From Tribonema minus (lineage: Eukaryota > Sar > Xanthophyceae > Tribonematales > Tribonemataceae), in NCBI GenBank assembly GCA_017506865.1, contig JAFCMP010000203.1, positions 1-64,000 on the forward strand: a stretch of 64,000 nt of DNA, in the 5' to 3' direction. The notes under the pieces are model-generated. The model was not told the DNA's origin and made no database searches. It saw nothing but the letters and a program-made list of their open reading frames with translations. Below, piece after piece: positions 21,326 through 32,093 of this stretch (positions within the stretch are counted from its first letter, which is position 1; each line of letters opens with the position of its first letter). The position numbers and the translations under genes were made by a program.

Positions 21326-21549
21326 GTTGCAGCAGCGGTCTCAGCGCAGCCAAATCCAGCAGCACGTCCGTGAGGTCCACGAAGCTGTAGTGCTCTGCCA
21401 GTACTGCCAGCAGCAGCACAGCAGCACAGTTCTTCTCCTTGTTTTTGTCATGTGTACTTCAACTCAGAACTGTCACTGCAACTCGACGAAATCGGGGTGT
21501 GTGTGACACTAAGCTCAACGCGCGGCTTCTCGGACCTGGAGGCACGGCG
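21326..21549. promoter_or_regulatory. Putative bidirectional promoter between DUF1295-like and MerT-HMA genes
   Basis: Only 224 bases separate the two divergent start codons. The stretch contains TGTACTTCAACTC at 21453-21465, one of the three best copies of a motif repeated through the window. No TATA box is evident. Shared control is inferred from spacing alone. Confidence 0.5.
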
Positions 21550-23474
21550 ATGGCATCGCTGACAGACATCGATGCCGCTGCTTCTGCGGCAAGCACAGCT
21601 GCTGTCACGTGCCACTCATGGGCCAAGTCTCCAACCACGCTCGGCCTGCTCACGGGCCTGCTGGCATCAAATTGCTGTGTGATACAGGTGAGCCTGGGGC
21701 TTGAGCCGTAGCATACACTGAAAGCATGCGCTGCTACCGAGGTGTGTCGCTGTGCGTGTGCATCGATGCACGGACGGAGTTGAAGTTGGGTCGGTTTTTG
21801 GTGCTTTTCTTGCGCAGACGTACTTGCCGTGCGACAATGCAGCATGCAAGTACTTACTTGCCACAAACTCGCTGGCTTGCGGGTTCCCCCCTGTCTCGTG
21901 CACAGCTGGTGCTGAACCTATTAGGGACGGGCTGCGCAGGATTCCGCAAGCTCGAAGCCTACAAACCCGTGTGGCTGGCGCTCAATGCAGTTGCACTGGC
22001 CCGATGCTGGTGCGCAGAAGGCAGCGGCAGCTGCGGACACATGTCCTGCGGCTCATCAGCAGCTGCAGCCTCCTCTGCGTGCTGCCACAGCAGCGCAGCA
22101 GCGATCAGCAGCGGCCCTCTCGGAGCGCTGCGGTCGCGTGCAATGGCGCTCACACACGGGCGCTGGCGCAAGCTGGCCATCACGCTGTTCTGCCTCTCTC
22201 TGACCTTCAGCGAGGACGCACTGCGCGCGTGGAACAACAGGGGCGTGCGCAGAGGGGGAAAACCCCCCAGGCTCCCCAGTGAGAGTTCGCCTGCCGCGCC
22301 CACTCTGGATGCGGCGGTGTGTGCTGCTGAAGCCCGGCACGGTGTGACGCTGCAAGTTGGCGAGGGCGAGCCAGTGCATGAGCGGGTGGATGCCGTTCAC
22401 CTGACCATCGGTGCGTTGACCGCCACATTCGTCATGATCTGTAAAAATGGCATGCGCGCATGCAAACCTGCGTGAATGCCGGTCAGCTCGACAGCCAAAT
22501 ATGCCTATAAAGCTGCCGGTACAAGGGGCGGATCATGTGGTAAGAAGTGACCAGCACACGCCAAAGCTCAAGTGCTAGTTATTTGCAGCACCACTATTGT
22601 CTGCTGCTTTGAGACACTACTTCCATTTTTCACGAGTCTACATCCGAACCGTCCAGCTTGAATTTTCACATCTCATGGTGGGCGACAAGGCCTTGGTGGT
22701 GGCAGTTGAGATTGAATGATTGTTTCATGAGGGTAAGATGATTACCTGACACTCAACTTAATCCTGCCAAGGTTGTTGCGCTGTGCATGACAACAACGCA
22801 GGAATGCATACTGTGCGTGGGGCATGACAACGGCAACAGCCCACTCGTGCTACTGTTTGCATGCATACCTCCAAGTATATGTTCATATGCATTCTTATAG
22901 CTTAGCGCTGCTACTGTAGCTACATGAACACTGCTACGCAAATACACCATGTGCAGGCATCGAGCAGTAGACTAAGTCAGTGCGCCGCATATGGTAACTG
23001 TGCGGATTGACACCGCACCTTGGTTGTCGGAGCACTTGGCTATGGCTTTTGTGAGTGACATAAAAGCAGGCACTGCATAATGTGTGTGTGGCATGACACC
23101 GGCAGCAGCCCACTCGCGCTATGCACTCTTACTTGCTACACATGCCACTGCACATGTGCGATCGTGCCACATGCATCAGACTGCAGCCCAATATCACCAT
23201 CATTGTGACCATCTTCTTTCCCTTTAAAGTGATGGCGCGTGACGCGGTATGTGTTGTGTGTATCGCCTGGGCAGGTGGTATGCGCTGCGAGGGTTGTCGC
23301 AGGGGCGTCATTTCGGCGCTCGCTGCAGTACCCGGCGTCGTCACCGTCACAGTCTCCATGGCTGGCACTGCGGCCATAGTGCTGCACGCGCACGCCAACA
23401 GAGAGGACACCATTCGGCAAGCCGTGGATGCCGTTGCCATGGCTGGCTTCTCCGCTACGCCTATCCCCTTGTGA
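21550..23474 (+). CDS. MerT-like membrane protein fused to a C-terminal heavy-metal-associated (HMA) domain, 3 exons
   Basis: Exons 21550-21687, 21906-22410 and 23275-23474 (GT-AG, phases 0 and 1) give 280 aa. Residues ~28-80 form two membrane helices with LLASNCCVIQLVLNLLGTG, a Cys pair in helix 1, and YKPVWLALNAVALARCW. This matches the layout of bacterial mercuric transporter MerT (CC in helix 1, a Y-[KR]-P before helix 2). A Cys-rich loop (CWCAEGSGSCGHMSC...CC) and a third helix (WRKLAITLFCLSLTF) follow, as in MerT's second Cys pair. The last exon is an HMA domain with GMRCEGC (216-222), as in MerP. Inferred role is uptake or handling of Hg/Cu-type ions, with Cys-to-Cys relay from the HMA domain. 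The ATG at 21550 is the first in frame. Confidence 0.75.
22811..23120 (+). repeat. Direct repeat pair (~40 bp) in intron 2 of the MerT-HMA gene
   Basis: GGGGCATGACAACGGCAACAGCCCACTCG near 22,818 recurs as GTGGCATGACACCGGCAGCAGCCCACTCG near 23,090, with neighbouring similarity. This is probably an old local duplication. Confidence 0.6.
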
Positions 23475-24499
23475 CACGTTGTGTCTCTGAGCACTGGCAT
23501 GGCACCATCGCATTGAAGCTGGAGTCGTAGTTGCTTGGATTGTGACAAGCACTTGTGCACGTAGCCAAGGCTACAGCCTTTGTTGCTTGAGTGGTGGATG
23601 TTGTGTCTTGGTGACCCCTATTTGCTTGCTACTGTAGCCGCCCACTTGAATGTAGAGCTTGTGCGCATTTCAAATGCCGTTCTGCCCTGGCATGAGTCTG
23701 GACCAATAACACGGGCGTGATAACCTTCACAATGCATGCATACCTTACTGGTGAAGTGCTGCTTATCGTTGGAGGGCATGCGTGGGGCTGCTATTAGTGT
23801 CTGCTCTCTTCATGACCACAGCTGGCTTCAAGGACTGCCACTTGCATGGCGACATGAGCACTGCCTGCTGAACTGCCATTTGGGGTTCTTGCGCAGCGCA
23901 GTGGCCTTTTGTCTTGTGTACCACGTGAAAGTTGGTATCGTTCGCTCATGTCACCGATACTTGGCTTGCAGGTGATAGTAGCTGCTGAGGTCAGCCTTGA
24001 CATGTGATGCACTTTCAGTCGTGACTCATGATAGCAAGCGTCAAATTTGATGGCGGCATGTGGTGCATACCAAATGCCTGATTGTGCGCTACTATTGACC
24101 GCTGATATCCACGTGTGTTTTGCCGTTTGCATTACTTGCACATCACAATTTCAAACGCCACACTCATCGCCACCAAACCACCTTTTTGAAAAGCGCTGCA
24201 CTGATGTATGCGCACACCTAACCCTAAATTTAACCCTTTTCCAACCCCTGTAACCGCAGTCTCTTCGACGAGCCTGAGCGAGCAAAACAGAGCGAGAGAG
24301 CTACCACAAAGCAAGCAGGCGCCGTAGTAGTGCATACTGCTGCTCGGTCCTCGGCGGCAGAGAAAAGAACTATCAGTATCAGGACACAGGCTGGCGGAGC
24401 TGAGCGAAGGAGCTACAAGGAGCCAGCAGCCGTCTTTGATCATTTCAGCACACACGGGGCGCACAGTGAAAGCTTCAGCCGGCACCAGCAGCTGACACA
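23475..24499. other. Intergenic between MerT-HMA and fimbrin; no gene seen
   Basis: About 1 kb, holding the 3' UTR of the MerT-HMA gene and the promoter/5' UTR of fimbrin. A short telomere-like tract (ACCTAACCCTAAATTTAACCC) lies at 24,216-24,238. The last ~240 bases before the fimbrin ATG are AG-rich and presumably 5' UTR. Confidence 0.5.
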
Positions 24500-27400
24500 A
24501 TGTCAGGCTTCGGCAAGGCGCTGCTCTCGCCTGTGAGCGAAAGGAGAGCTTCTGCCTATGAGTTGCCTCCCAACGTGGCCGCCGCCTTCACGGCCGAAGA
24601 GATCAAAGTGTACATGCGAACTTTCAAGAGCTTTGACGGCAATGGTAGTGGCTACATCGAGCGGCACGAGCTCAAGTCTGCCCTGAACCAGAGCGGCGAG
24701 AAGGTGAGGAGCAGCACTATCGGCAGAACTCATTTGCTGGCATGCGAGTACTTCTTTTCAGCTGCGAATTGCTGTTGTAATCGGAAGAGGCGCGGTGACG
24801 AGGCTCTCGCAAAATCTAAACTCGTCTGCTCTCTAACGGCATGATTTGTCGCACTCATTGCCGTGCTTGCGATTCTTGCAGGCATCAAAAGCCGAGGTGG
24901 ACGCTGCCATAGCGGAGGTGTTCCCTGGTGGCTCCAAACGAGTGAGCTTCGCTGACTACATGGCAGTGATGCAGAAGCTCAAGGCAGACCCTAACAGCGC
25001 CTCTCTGCTGAAGCCAAAGGTTAACACGGCAACCAGCATCATTGGAGGGCACCACAGCTATAGCGATGAAGAGCGAATTGCGTTCACGGAGCACATCAAC
25101 AACTGTCTGCAGCGGGACAAGGACGTCGGGCCGCGGTTGCCTATGCAGACGGAGTCTGAGCAGGTGATACCAATGTGTATCTGTCCTGCTATTCATGGGA
25201 TACTGGTAGTAAGAAGCCCAGTTCACTCTGCTCATGCGCCAGCAAGAATTGCACCTCACCCTGTATGTGTGAAAAATTGCCTTTGTTTGACAGAGTTTGT
25301 GCAGCCATGTTATTATGTCCACGTACTATCCCAAGCCCATTGGGGTTGGGGTTCAAGTTTGGCTCTCAATAGCCTCGATTGCCGCACAACTCTGGCTAGC
25401 ACACGCGCAGTGCCATGTGGGCAAAGTTGAGCAGTGCGCAAGTACTACTTTGAAGTACAACAATACATTGCTTCAAGCGTGGTACGCTCAACACAATTAT
25501 CCAGTCCATGCATACATGCATTCATTTCGGGGGCCTGCACAGCAGCAGACTCATCCCACAAACTACGCATGCCATCATGCAGCGGGCAACTGTTGCTCAA
25601 TAGATGTCGTACTGTGTGCCACCGAACCAGCACAGCTGGCATCAGTGTCTGTCCCAACAAGAATTGCATTGAGCAGGTGGCCATGACCGCAGTCTAACGT
25701 GAACCATGCATAGTATGCTCAACAAGCAGCACAATGTGATTGCGCGACGGTCATGGATAGGTAGCTACACTGACAGCCATGACGTGGTCATCTCAATGCT
25801 GATGCAGTGCCTCAAGCAGTACACAACAAGGTGGTGAAACACCAGGCATGCCTGGCCTATCGTACCATGTAGGCGCTGTTCATTCCTTCCCTTTGAGTTT
25901 GTTCGTTGAGCCCACATTGCAACAGTCAGTGGCACAGCCACGGTGATGTGCTGCAAGACAACGTTGCAGTGTGGCCTTACCAGGATGACCTCTACAGGTT
26001 ATATGTACTTTGAATGGAAGATGCACCACATGTACGTCTTCATGATCAGCACACACAGTGCCTCTGTCGGTGTTGCGTGCTGCCTACTGTTGCAACATAA
26101 TGGTCAGATGCTGCTGAGCGCTGCATGTGTGATGCACATACATACATGCATACCCTCACCTTGAACAGTTGCGCGGCTAAAGTAACACTGTGCGCTTGGG
26201 ATGCTGCTGAACGACTACTGACCCGGGTTGTGCCAATCGCCCTGTACTGCACTTCAACTTCAACTGCAGCTCTTCTCTGAGGTGGCAGACGGCCTGCTGC
26301 TGTGTAAACTCATCAACCACGCTGAGTTTGACACGATTGACGAGCGGGCGCTCAACCTACCTACCGCCGCCAAGCCCCTCAACGTCTTCCAAATGGTGAG
26401 TCTCGTGCTAGCATATCCTTGCGGAAGTTCTGTATGCGCTGTTGCTTAAGGCACGAGCGATGGGCCATGCCTAGTTGTCTAATTTATGGTGTGTGCCAGT
26501 GCCCACCACTGATCATGGTGTGTGTTTTGAGCCAGATGAATGCATCCCGTGCACAATAGCTTGCAGAGGTGTGGAGGTACCTAAGTACTTCAAATGAGCA
26601 GATAAGCATGGCTCATGCTCATGGCATGGCTCATGCTCATGCATGGCTCATGCTCATGATCACAATTGACGTTCGCACAAAAAGGTATTTTCCCGTTGCT
26701 TGAAACATATACATTGCCTGCATACACTACGGCCAGGGTCAGTGTTAGGGTTAGTCCCACGCGTCACATTGTGACATGTGCCTTACATTTGATCAGCCAT
26801 TGGCTACGACACTATCATCCTGGTGATGTAGGCAACAGAAAGGCCGCCATGTGCCCTGAGGCACCCAGTAATGTGCACTTTGAAAAAGAATTGTGCCTGT
26901 GCACATCGCTGCATGTCTTGCAACAGGTGTAGAACATGAACCATGTCGTCATCACCACCCTGCTGATGGCAAGTGCGCGCATTCTGCTTCTCAGCCGTGC
27001 ACAGGACATTACCCATTAACTCCGATCATCACGTGCAAGTCCTCCCATTGATCGCGCGCACACACGCAGGTGGAGAACATGAACCTGGCGCTGAATGCGG
27101 CCAAGTCCATCGGCTGCGTGGTGACCAACGTCAACGCCAAGGACATCATCGACGGCAACCCCATCCTCATCCTGGGCCTCATCTGGCAGATCATACGCAT
27201 ACAGCTCCTCTCCTCCATCTCCCTCACCGCGTGCCCCGAACTCGTGGCACTGCTCAACGAAGACGAGGCCCTAGATGACCTCCTAGCGCTGCAGCCCGAG
27301 GCCATCTTGCTGCGCTGGTTCAACCACCACCTCAAGGGGGCAGGCTGCCCGCGTAAGGTCGGCAATTTCGGCAAGGACCTGAGCGATGGGGTGGCGCTGT

Positions 27401-30400
27401 CGACGCTGCTGCACGTGCTGGATCCCGTGTCGTGCGACCTGTGTGAGGAGAGGGACGCGCTGGACCGCGCCGCACACATCATCAACAACGCCAAGGTGCG
27501 TCGCCGCCGGAGTGTACTTCAACTCAATGAAACTGCAAGTACTTGCACTTCCACCAGCGAGGAGGACGTACCTGTGGTGGTAGTCAGATGGGCAGTATGT
27601 ACTCATTGGCAGCTGAGAATCTGCAGTTGCAGTGGCAGTTGTCCCTGCTGCAGAGTTGACATGTTCAGTGCGCACATCAGCGTTTACTGCAAGTGGCCCA
27701 TAAAGTCACAGTTGACGGCTTTAGAGGGCAATCTCAATCTGTGTTGCCAGAGTCCCAGGCCTTGCGTCTCCCCGACAACTTCCTGTGTACTTGAGTGTTA
27801 TGCATGACTTTCCATTGCAGCCTTTGTAGCCAATCTACTTGTATTGCTGCTAGTGCCATACTGAGCGCAGGGCATGGTGCATGAAACCCTTCATGAGGCC
27901 TGTGGGCACAAGCTCCCCCGCTTTCCTGTTACAGCCCGTGTAACTGCCCTGTAACTGCCCTGTAACTGTCTGCGCAGGCCATGGGTGTGGAGACCTTCAT
28001 CAGGCCCACGGACATTGTGAGCGGCAACAAGAAGCTGCTGCTGGCCTTTGTGGCCCAGCTGTTCAACACCAACCCTAACCTGGTGGTGGAGGCGGAGGTG
28101 CTGCAGAACTTTACTGCAAACTTTGCCAACCTGGACCTGGACGACGCAGGTAAGCTTCTCTAAGAACTGGAATAACAATGAACTATTGGCGGAGCTAGGG
28201 TTGAAGCTGTGTCAAGTGAAGTTGTAGTTGCGCCAAGCGCTGTGGCACAGTGATGTCCCTGAGGTGTCAGCTTGCTTTGCATGGTCAAACGGACGTTGAC
28301 GCAGGACACAGTTGCACTCTCGTTTCAAACCATGCGGAGACAGGAGTAGCCTTTGGATTCAATGAGGTCAGGCCGCACTTCAATGTAAGGTTGAACATTT
28401 TTGCCACCGCGAGTTCCGCCTTCAGGCACGTGGCGCTGTCCATCCCTTCGGGCGGCGCAAAGCGCACACAGTCGCGCGTAAACACGACATTTCTCATCTT
28501 GGACGGCATTGACCTCATTACTTCCTCCCAGTCTTCCACGCTCGCTCTAACTGGCTGGGCCCAATAATGAGGTCCAGGAGGCTACGGTGCGGTTTGCACG
28601 GGTCCTCTGCCTTAATTGCCAGGGACATTCCCTTCGCAGCGCACTGCTGTGCCAGTACCGGCCCTGCTTGCTTACGCTGACATTATTTGCATCCTAACCC
28701 TAGACTAACCCTGACCCTAACCCTCATTGATTCTCATGCATGTGAAGGCGACACTCGCGAGGAGAAGGTGTTCCGCATGTGGATGAACTCGCTGGGACTC
28801 GATGGCGGTGCACTGTACATCAGCAACCTCTTCAGCGACGTGCAAGATGGCGTGGCCATTCTCAAGGTCATGGATGCCATACAGCCCGGCGTTGTCAACT
28901 GGAAGAAGGTCAATGTGGCACCCAAGAACCGCTACAAGAAGGTGCGCGTCATTTGCTCTGCTGATCGAAAATGACGCTCATGTGTTGAAGTTTGGAGCAG
29001 TGGTACCCCTAACCCTAACCCTAGGGCCATCTGCTGAGCTGTGGGGCTAGAGCACGCGTGTACTGCGGCTGCCATGCACGTAGGTAAGTAGGTATGTTGC
29101 TGTCTACATACCAGCCATGTCAGGGTCGTTTGACACTATGATGCTAATGATCACCACCTGCCGGCTCTGTCAATGCTGCACTCATTGCAGTAAGACGATG
29201 CTCGCCACGAACGGTAACATACAGCTGCTGTTCATACCTACAGTAGAAAACATGTGGCAATGGCTCATTATTCCTGTCATTACATCACGGCGCCTTGTTT
29301 CACTGACTTGATGCTGCTTCACTGACTTGGCGCTGCCTGCTTCCTCATGTGACTTGCCTTGACTAGGTGGAGAATGGCAACTACGTCATTGAGATCGCCA
29401 AGGCCATGCGTCTCACGGTGGTCAACGTGGGTGGCCTGGACATCATTGACGGCAACCGCAAGATGACGCTGGCAATCATGTGGCAGCTCATGCGCAGGCA
29501 CACGCTCAACCTCCTGCAGCAGCTCAGCACCAACAAGAACAAGCAGATAGAGGACCCTGAGATTGTACGGTGGGCCAACAGCAAGTCTGCGGGCATGAAG
29601 ATCAAGTCCTTTGCGGACCCGTCTCTCAACAGCGGCGTGTTCCTCCTCAAGGTGAGGCAGTATTCGAAGCTGAATTTGCTGCAGCTCAGCACAAGCTGTC
29701 AATGCTTTGGCGCTTGTGACGTGATGCCACATTAAGCAGATGGTGACCACTGCATCATCATTGATAAACTGCCTCTTGCCTACGGTACTTGCGACTGTAC
29801 TTGGTAGTGCAAGACTCACAGTCAAAGTCATTGAACTAACAGCTTCCTACCCACTTTTCCTGCTATCCTCACAGGTCTGCCACGGCATGAACAAGGGCGT
29901 CGTCAACTGGGAGCTGGTCATCATGGAGCCCACCACCCAGACCGACAGGATCAACAACGCCAAGTACGCCATCAGCGTCGCGCGCAAGATCGGCGCGCTG
30001 GTCTTTGTGGCCGCGGAAGACATAGTTGAAGTGCGCTCGCGCATGATCATGCTCTTCTGTGCGTCGCTCTGGCACGCCGACAACCAGCACGCCGCCGCCG
30101 CCGCCGCCGAAGCGGAGGCCGCCGCCGCCGCCGCCGCCTACGAAATCGAGCACCCCGAGGCGGCTGCTGCCGCGCGCAAGGCCTCCAAGGGCGCCTCTGC
30201 CGCTGCTGCCGCTGCCGCCGCGGTGTCCGCCGCTGCTGCCGCCGCCGCCGCGTACGAGGCGGAGAACCCCGAGACTCCAGTTAGCAGCGCGGGGGGCGCG
30301 GTAGATTTGGACGGGATTCTGGAGGCGGCGCTCGCGGAGACGGCGGCGGCGCCTAAGCTGGACGACATTGCAGAGGGTGGCGGCAGCGGCGGCGGGGATC

Positions 30401-30498
30401 TGAGCACTGCCATGGCGCGCAAGGCGTCAACGGCGGCGCTGGAGGGGGCGCTCGCGGATGTGAGCCCGACTGACGCGGAGGTGCACAACGGCGCGTAA
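24500..30498 (+). CDS. Fimbrin/plastin (actin-bundling protein), 8 exons, with Ala-rich C-terminal tail
   Basis: Exons 24500-24703, 24882-25163, 26270-26395, 27070-27495, 27978-28149, 28748-28941, 29367-29651 and 29875-30498; all introns GT-AG, all phases close (2,313 bases, 770 aa). Residues 38-68 are an EF-hand (FKSFDGNGSGYIERHELKSA) followed by a degenerate second one (82-110). Four calponin-homology domains follow: CH1 in exons 2-4 (DGLLLCKLINHAEFDTIDER; NAKDIIDGNPILILGLIWQI), CH2 in exons 4-5 (ILLRWFNHHLK; FIRPTDIVSGN), CH3 in exons 6-7 (FRMWMNSLGL; IIDGNRKMTLAIMWQLM), CH4 in exons 7-8 (IVRWANSKS; ISVARKIGALVFVAAEDIVEV). Fimbrins crosslink F-actin into tight bundles, often under Ca2+ control. 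Fimbrins normally end just after CH4 (~630 aa); residues 634-770 here are an Ala-rich tail. Confidence 0.95.
26605..26662 (+). repeat. Short tandem repeat of GCATGGCTCATGCTCATG in a fimbrin intron
   Basis: Three near-identical copies of GCATGGCTCATGCTCATG (17-19 bp period) lie in intron 3 of the fimbrin gene. Confidence 0.85.
28692..28724 (+). repeat. Interstitial telomere-like repeat (CCCTAA)n, degenerate
   Basis: CCTAACCCTAGACTAACCCTGACCCTAACCCT in fimbrin intron 5. It is one of several CCCTAA-type tracts in the window; the orientation reads as (TTAGGG)n on the minus strand. Confidence 0.7.
29007..29026 (+). repeat. Interstitial telomere-like repeat (CCCTAA)n
   Basis: CCCCTAACCCTAACCCTAGG in fimbrin intron 6. 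Confidence 0.7.
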
Positions 30499-30502
30499 GG
30501 CG

Positions 30503-30585
30503 AGGGGGGGGGGGGCTGCAGCGGTCGCTGCTGAGGGGTTAGGATTGGGGGGAGTTGAGGGGGGAGGAGGGGGGGGGGGGGAATC
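30503..30585 (+). repeat. G-rich tracts in the fimbrin 3' region
   Basis: Starting a few bases after the fimbrin stop there are runs of G11, G6, G6 and G12 separated by short spacers. This is sufficient for G-quadruplex folding of the 3' UTR RNA or the DNA. A function is not shown. Confidence 0.7.
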
Positions 30586-32093
30586 CATCGCCACAAACTC
30601 AGGGTCAGCTACTGTTGAGATGGCGTACGTGCGGTGCGGTAACATGAGTTGTGTACACAGGAGAGGGGGGAAGCCCTGGCCCGCTGCAAGGTGTGCCTCT
30701 GTACTTCAACTTGAGGTGCCGCTCAACCCAGCGCATGGAGGCTTCCTGACACTCATTTCATTCTGTTTCATCCCAGTGTGGGGCCCGGTACCTGACATGA
30801 GTGTTTTCCGGTATGGTAGTGATGGCGGCAGTAGCGATGCTGGCGACCGGTCATTGTTGAGTTTGTGTGCCTGCGCTGCGCGCTTTGGCCAGTGCTCTCT
30901 GGCAAATGGCAAAGACCATCCTGTGACATGACTTTAATAGTTGCTGCTGATGGTGCTTGCTTGTCTGCAGCTGCACACTTGCTTGCATGGGTTTGTTGCA
31001 GCGCTGAGAATAGCATGAAAGTCTCGGGCCGCTATTTGCTTCACTTGTGACAAAGCCCTCATGTCCGCTGTCACTGAGTGGTGCTGCACATCAAACTGTG
31101 TACAATTCTGTGGAAGAAACGCCATACTGACATCTGAAGAATACCAGAAGAGGTTTGTCCCCTTCGTAGTGTGACGTGCTTCACAGCAGTTGTTCTGCCA
31201 GTGTTGTTGCATACCGAACTGCTGAATGATAGCAAACGGAGACTGCACCTGCAACTGCGAGAGAGGCAGAAAGCGTTTCTTCAGTAAAGAAGACTGCGTT
31301 CCTCGACTTTTGGCTGCCTCACATGCAGGCGACAGGCGCTTTGACAGGTCCGTTCCTAGGCTGTTGCAGATGCTCGTCACTGTTCGTCATTACTCATCGA
31401 TTGTGCAATGATATGTACCAAGTTGAAGACGAGGAGAATTTTTAACGGACATTCTTTGATGACAAGCGCGTACTGAGGACGACGCATGGTGTTCAAATGT
31501 AAACCTAACCTCGACCCTACCCCTAATCCTCTGAAAATTGTGGTGCACATGCATTGCTAATATGGCAAGCTGAGCAAGGCAGGCATCCAATAATCGCATG
31601 CTGCACGATGCTGTCATTCTCTATGAAGATGCCATGCATCAATGCAAGCTAAAGGTGAGCAAGAGTATGAAAGCAGGCACAACCTCACAAGTTTCAAACG
31701 CCGTGTAGATGAAGTGTCTCAACAAGAGCAGAGGTCACCAACGTACCAGAGAAATGACTTGCTGAGACATGGCGGTGTGCCGATGCATGTGTGCCAACGA
31801 CCTCTCTGTACTTCTAAAAAGCGGCTGTGATGTGTTGCAAGTAAGTGCCAGACCACGGTTCCACGTTTGCAACGCCCCTACCCCCTACCCCCTCTCACGC
31901 TGATCACTCATCACGAACGCCTACCCCTCTGGCAAGACACTTCAGGGACACTGAGTTCTAGGAGCTAACCCCAAAGGCTCCCCTTCCCCCCCCTCGTCAA
32001 TCCATCACTCTCTGCAATATGGAAGCAGAGCGATCACTGATGGCCGCAGTCCTTCCTGTGCGGCCTCTACGTCCGCAGCTCCCCCAGAAGGGC
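30586..32093. other. Convergent intergenic region between fimbrin and the N-methyltransferase; no gene seen
   Basis: Fimbrin (+) and the methyltransferase (-) end facing each other across this ~1.5 kb. It contains TGTACTTCAACTT at 30700-30712 (recurrent motif) and a degenerate CCTAACC tract near 31,504-31,530. No coding region is convincing on either strand. Confidence 0.5.
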
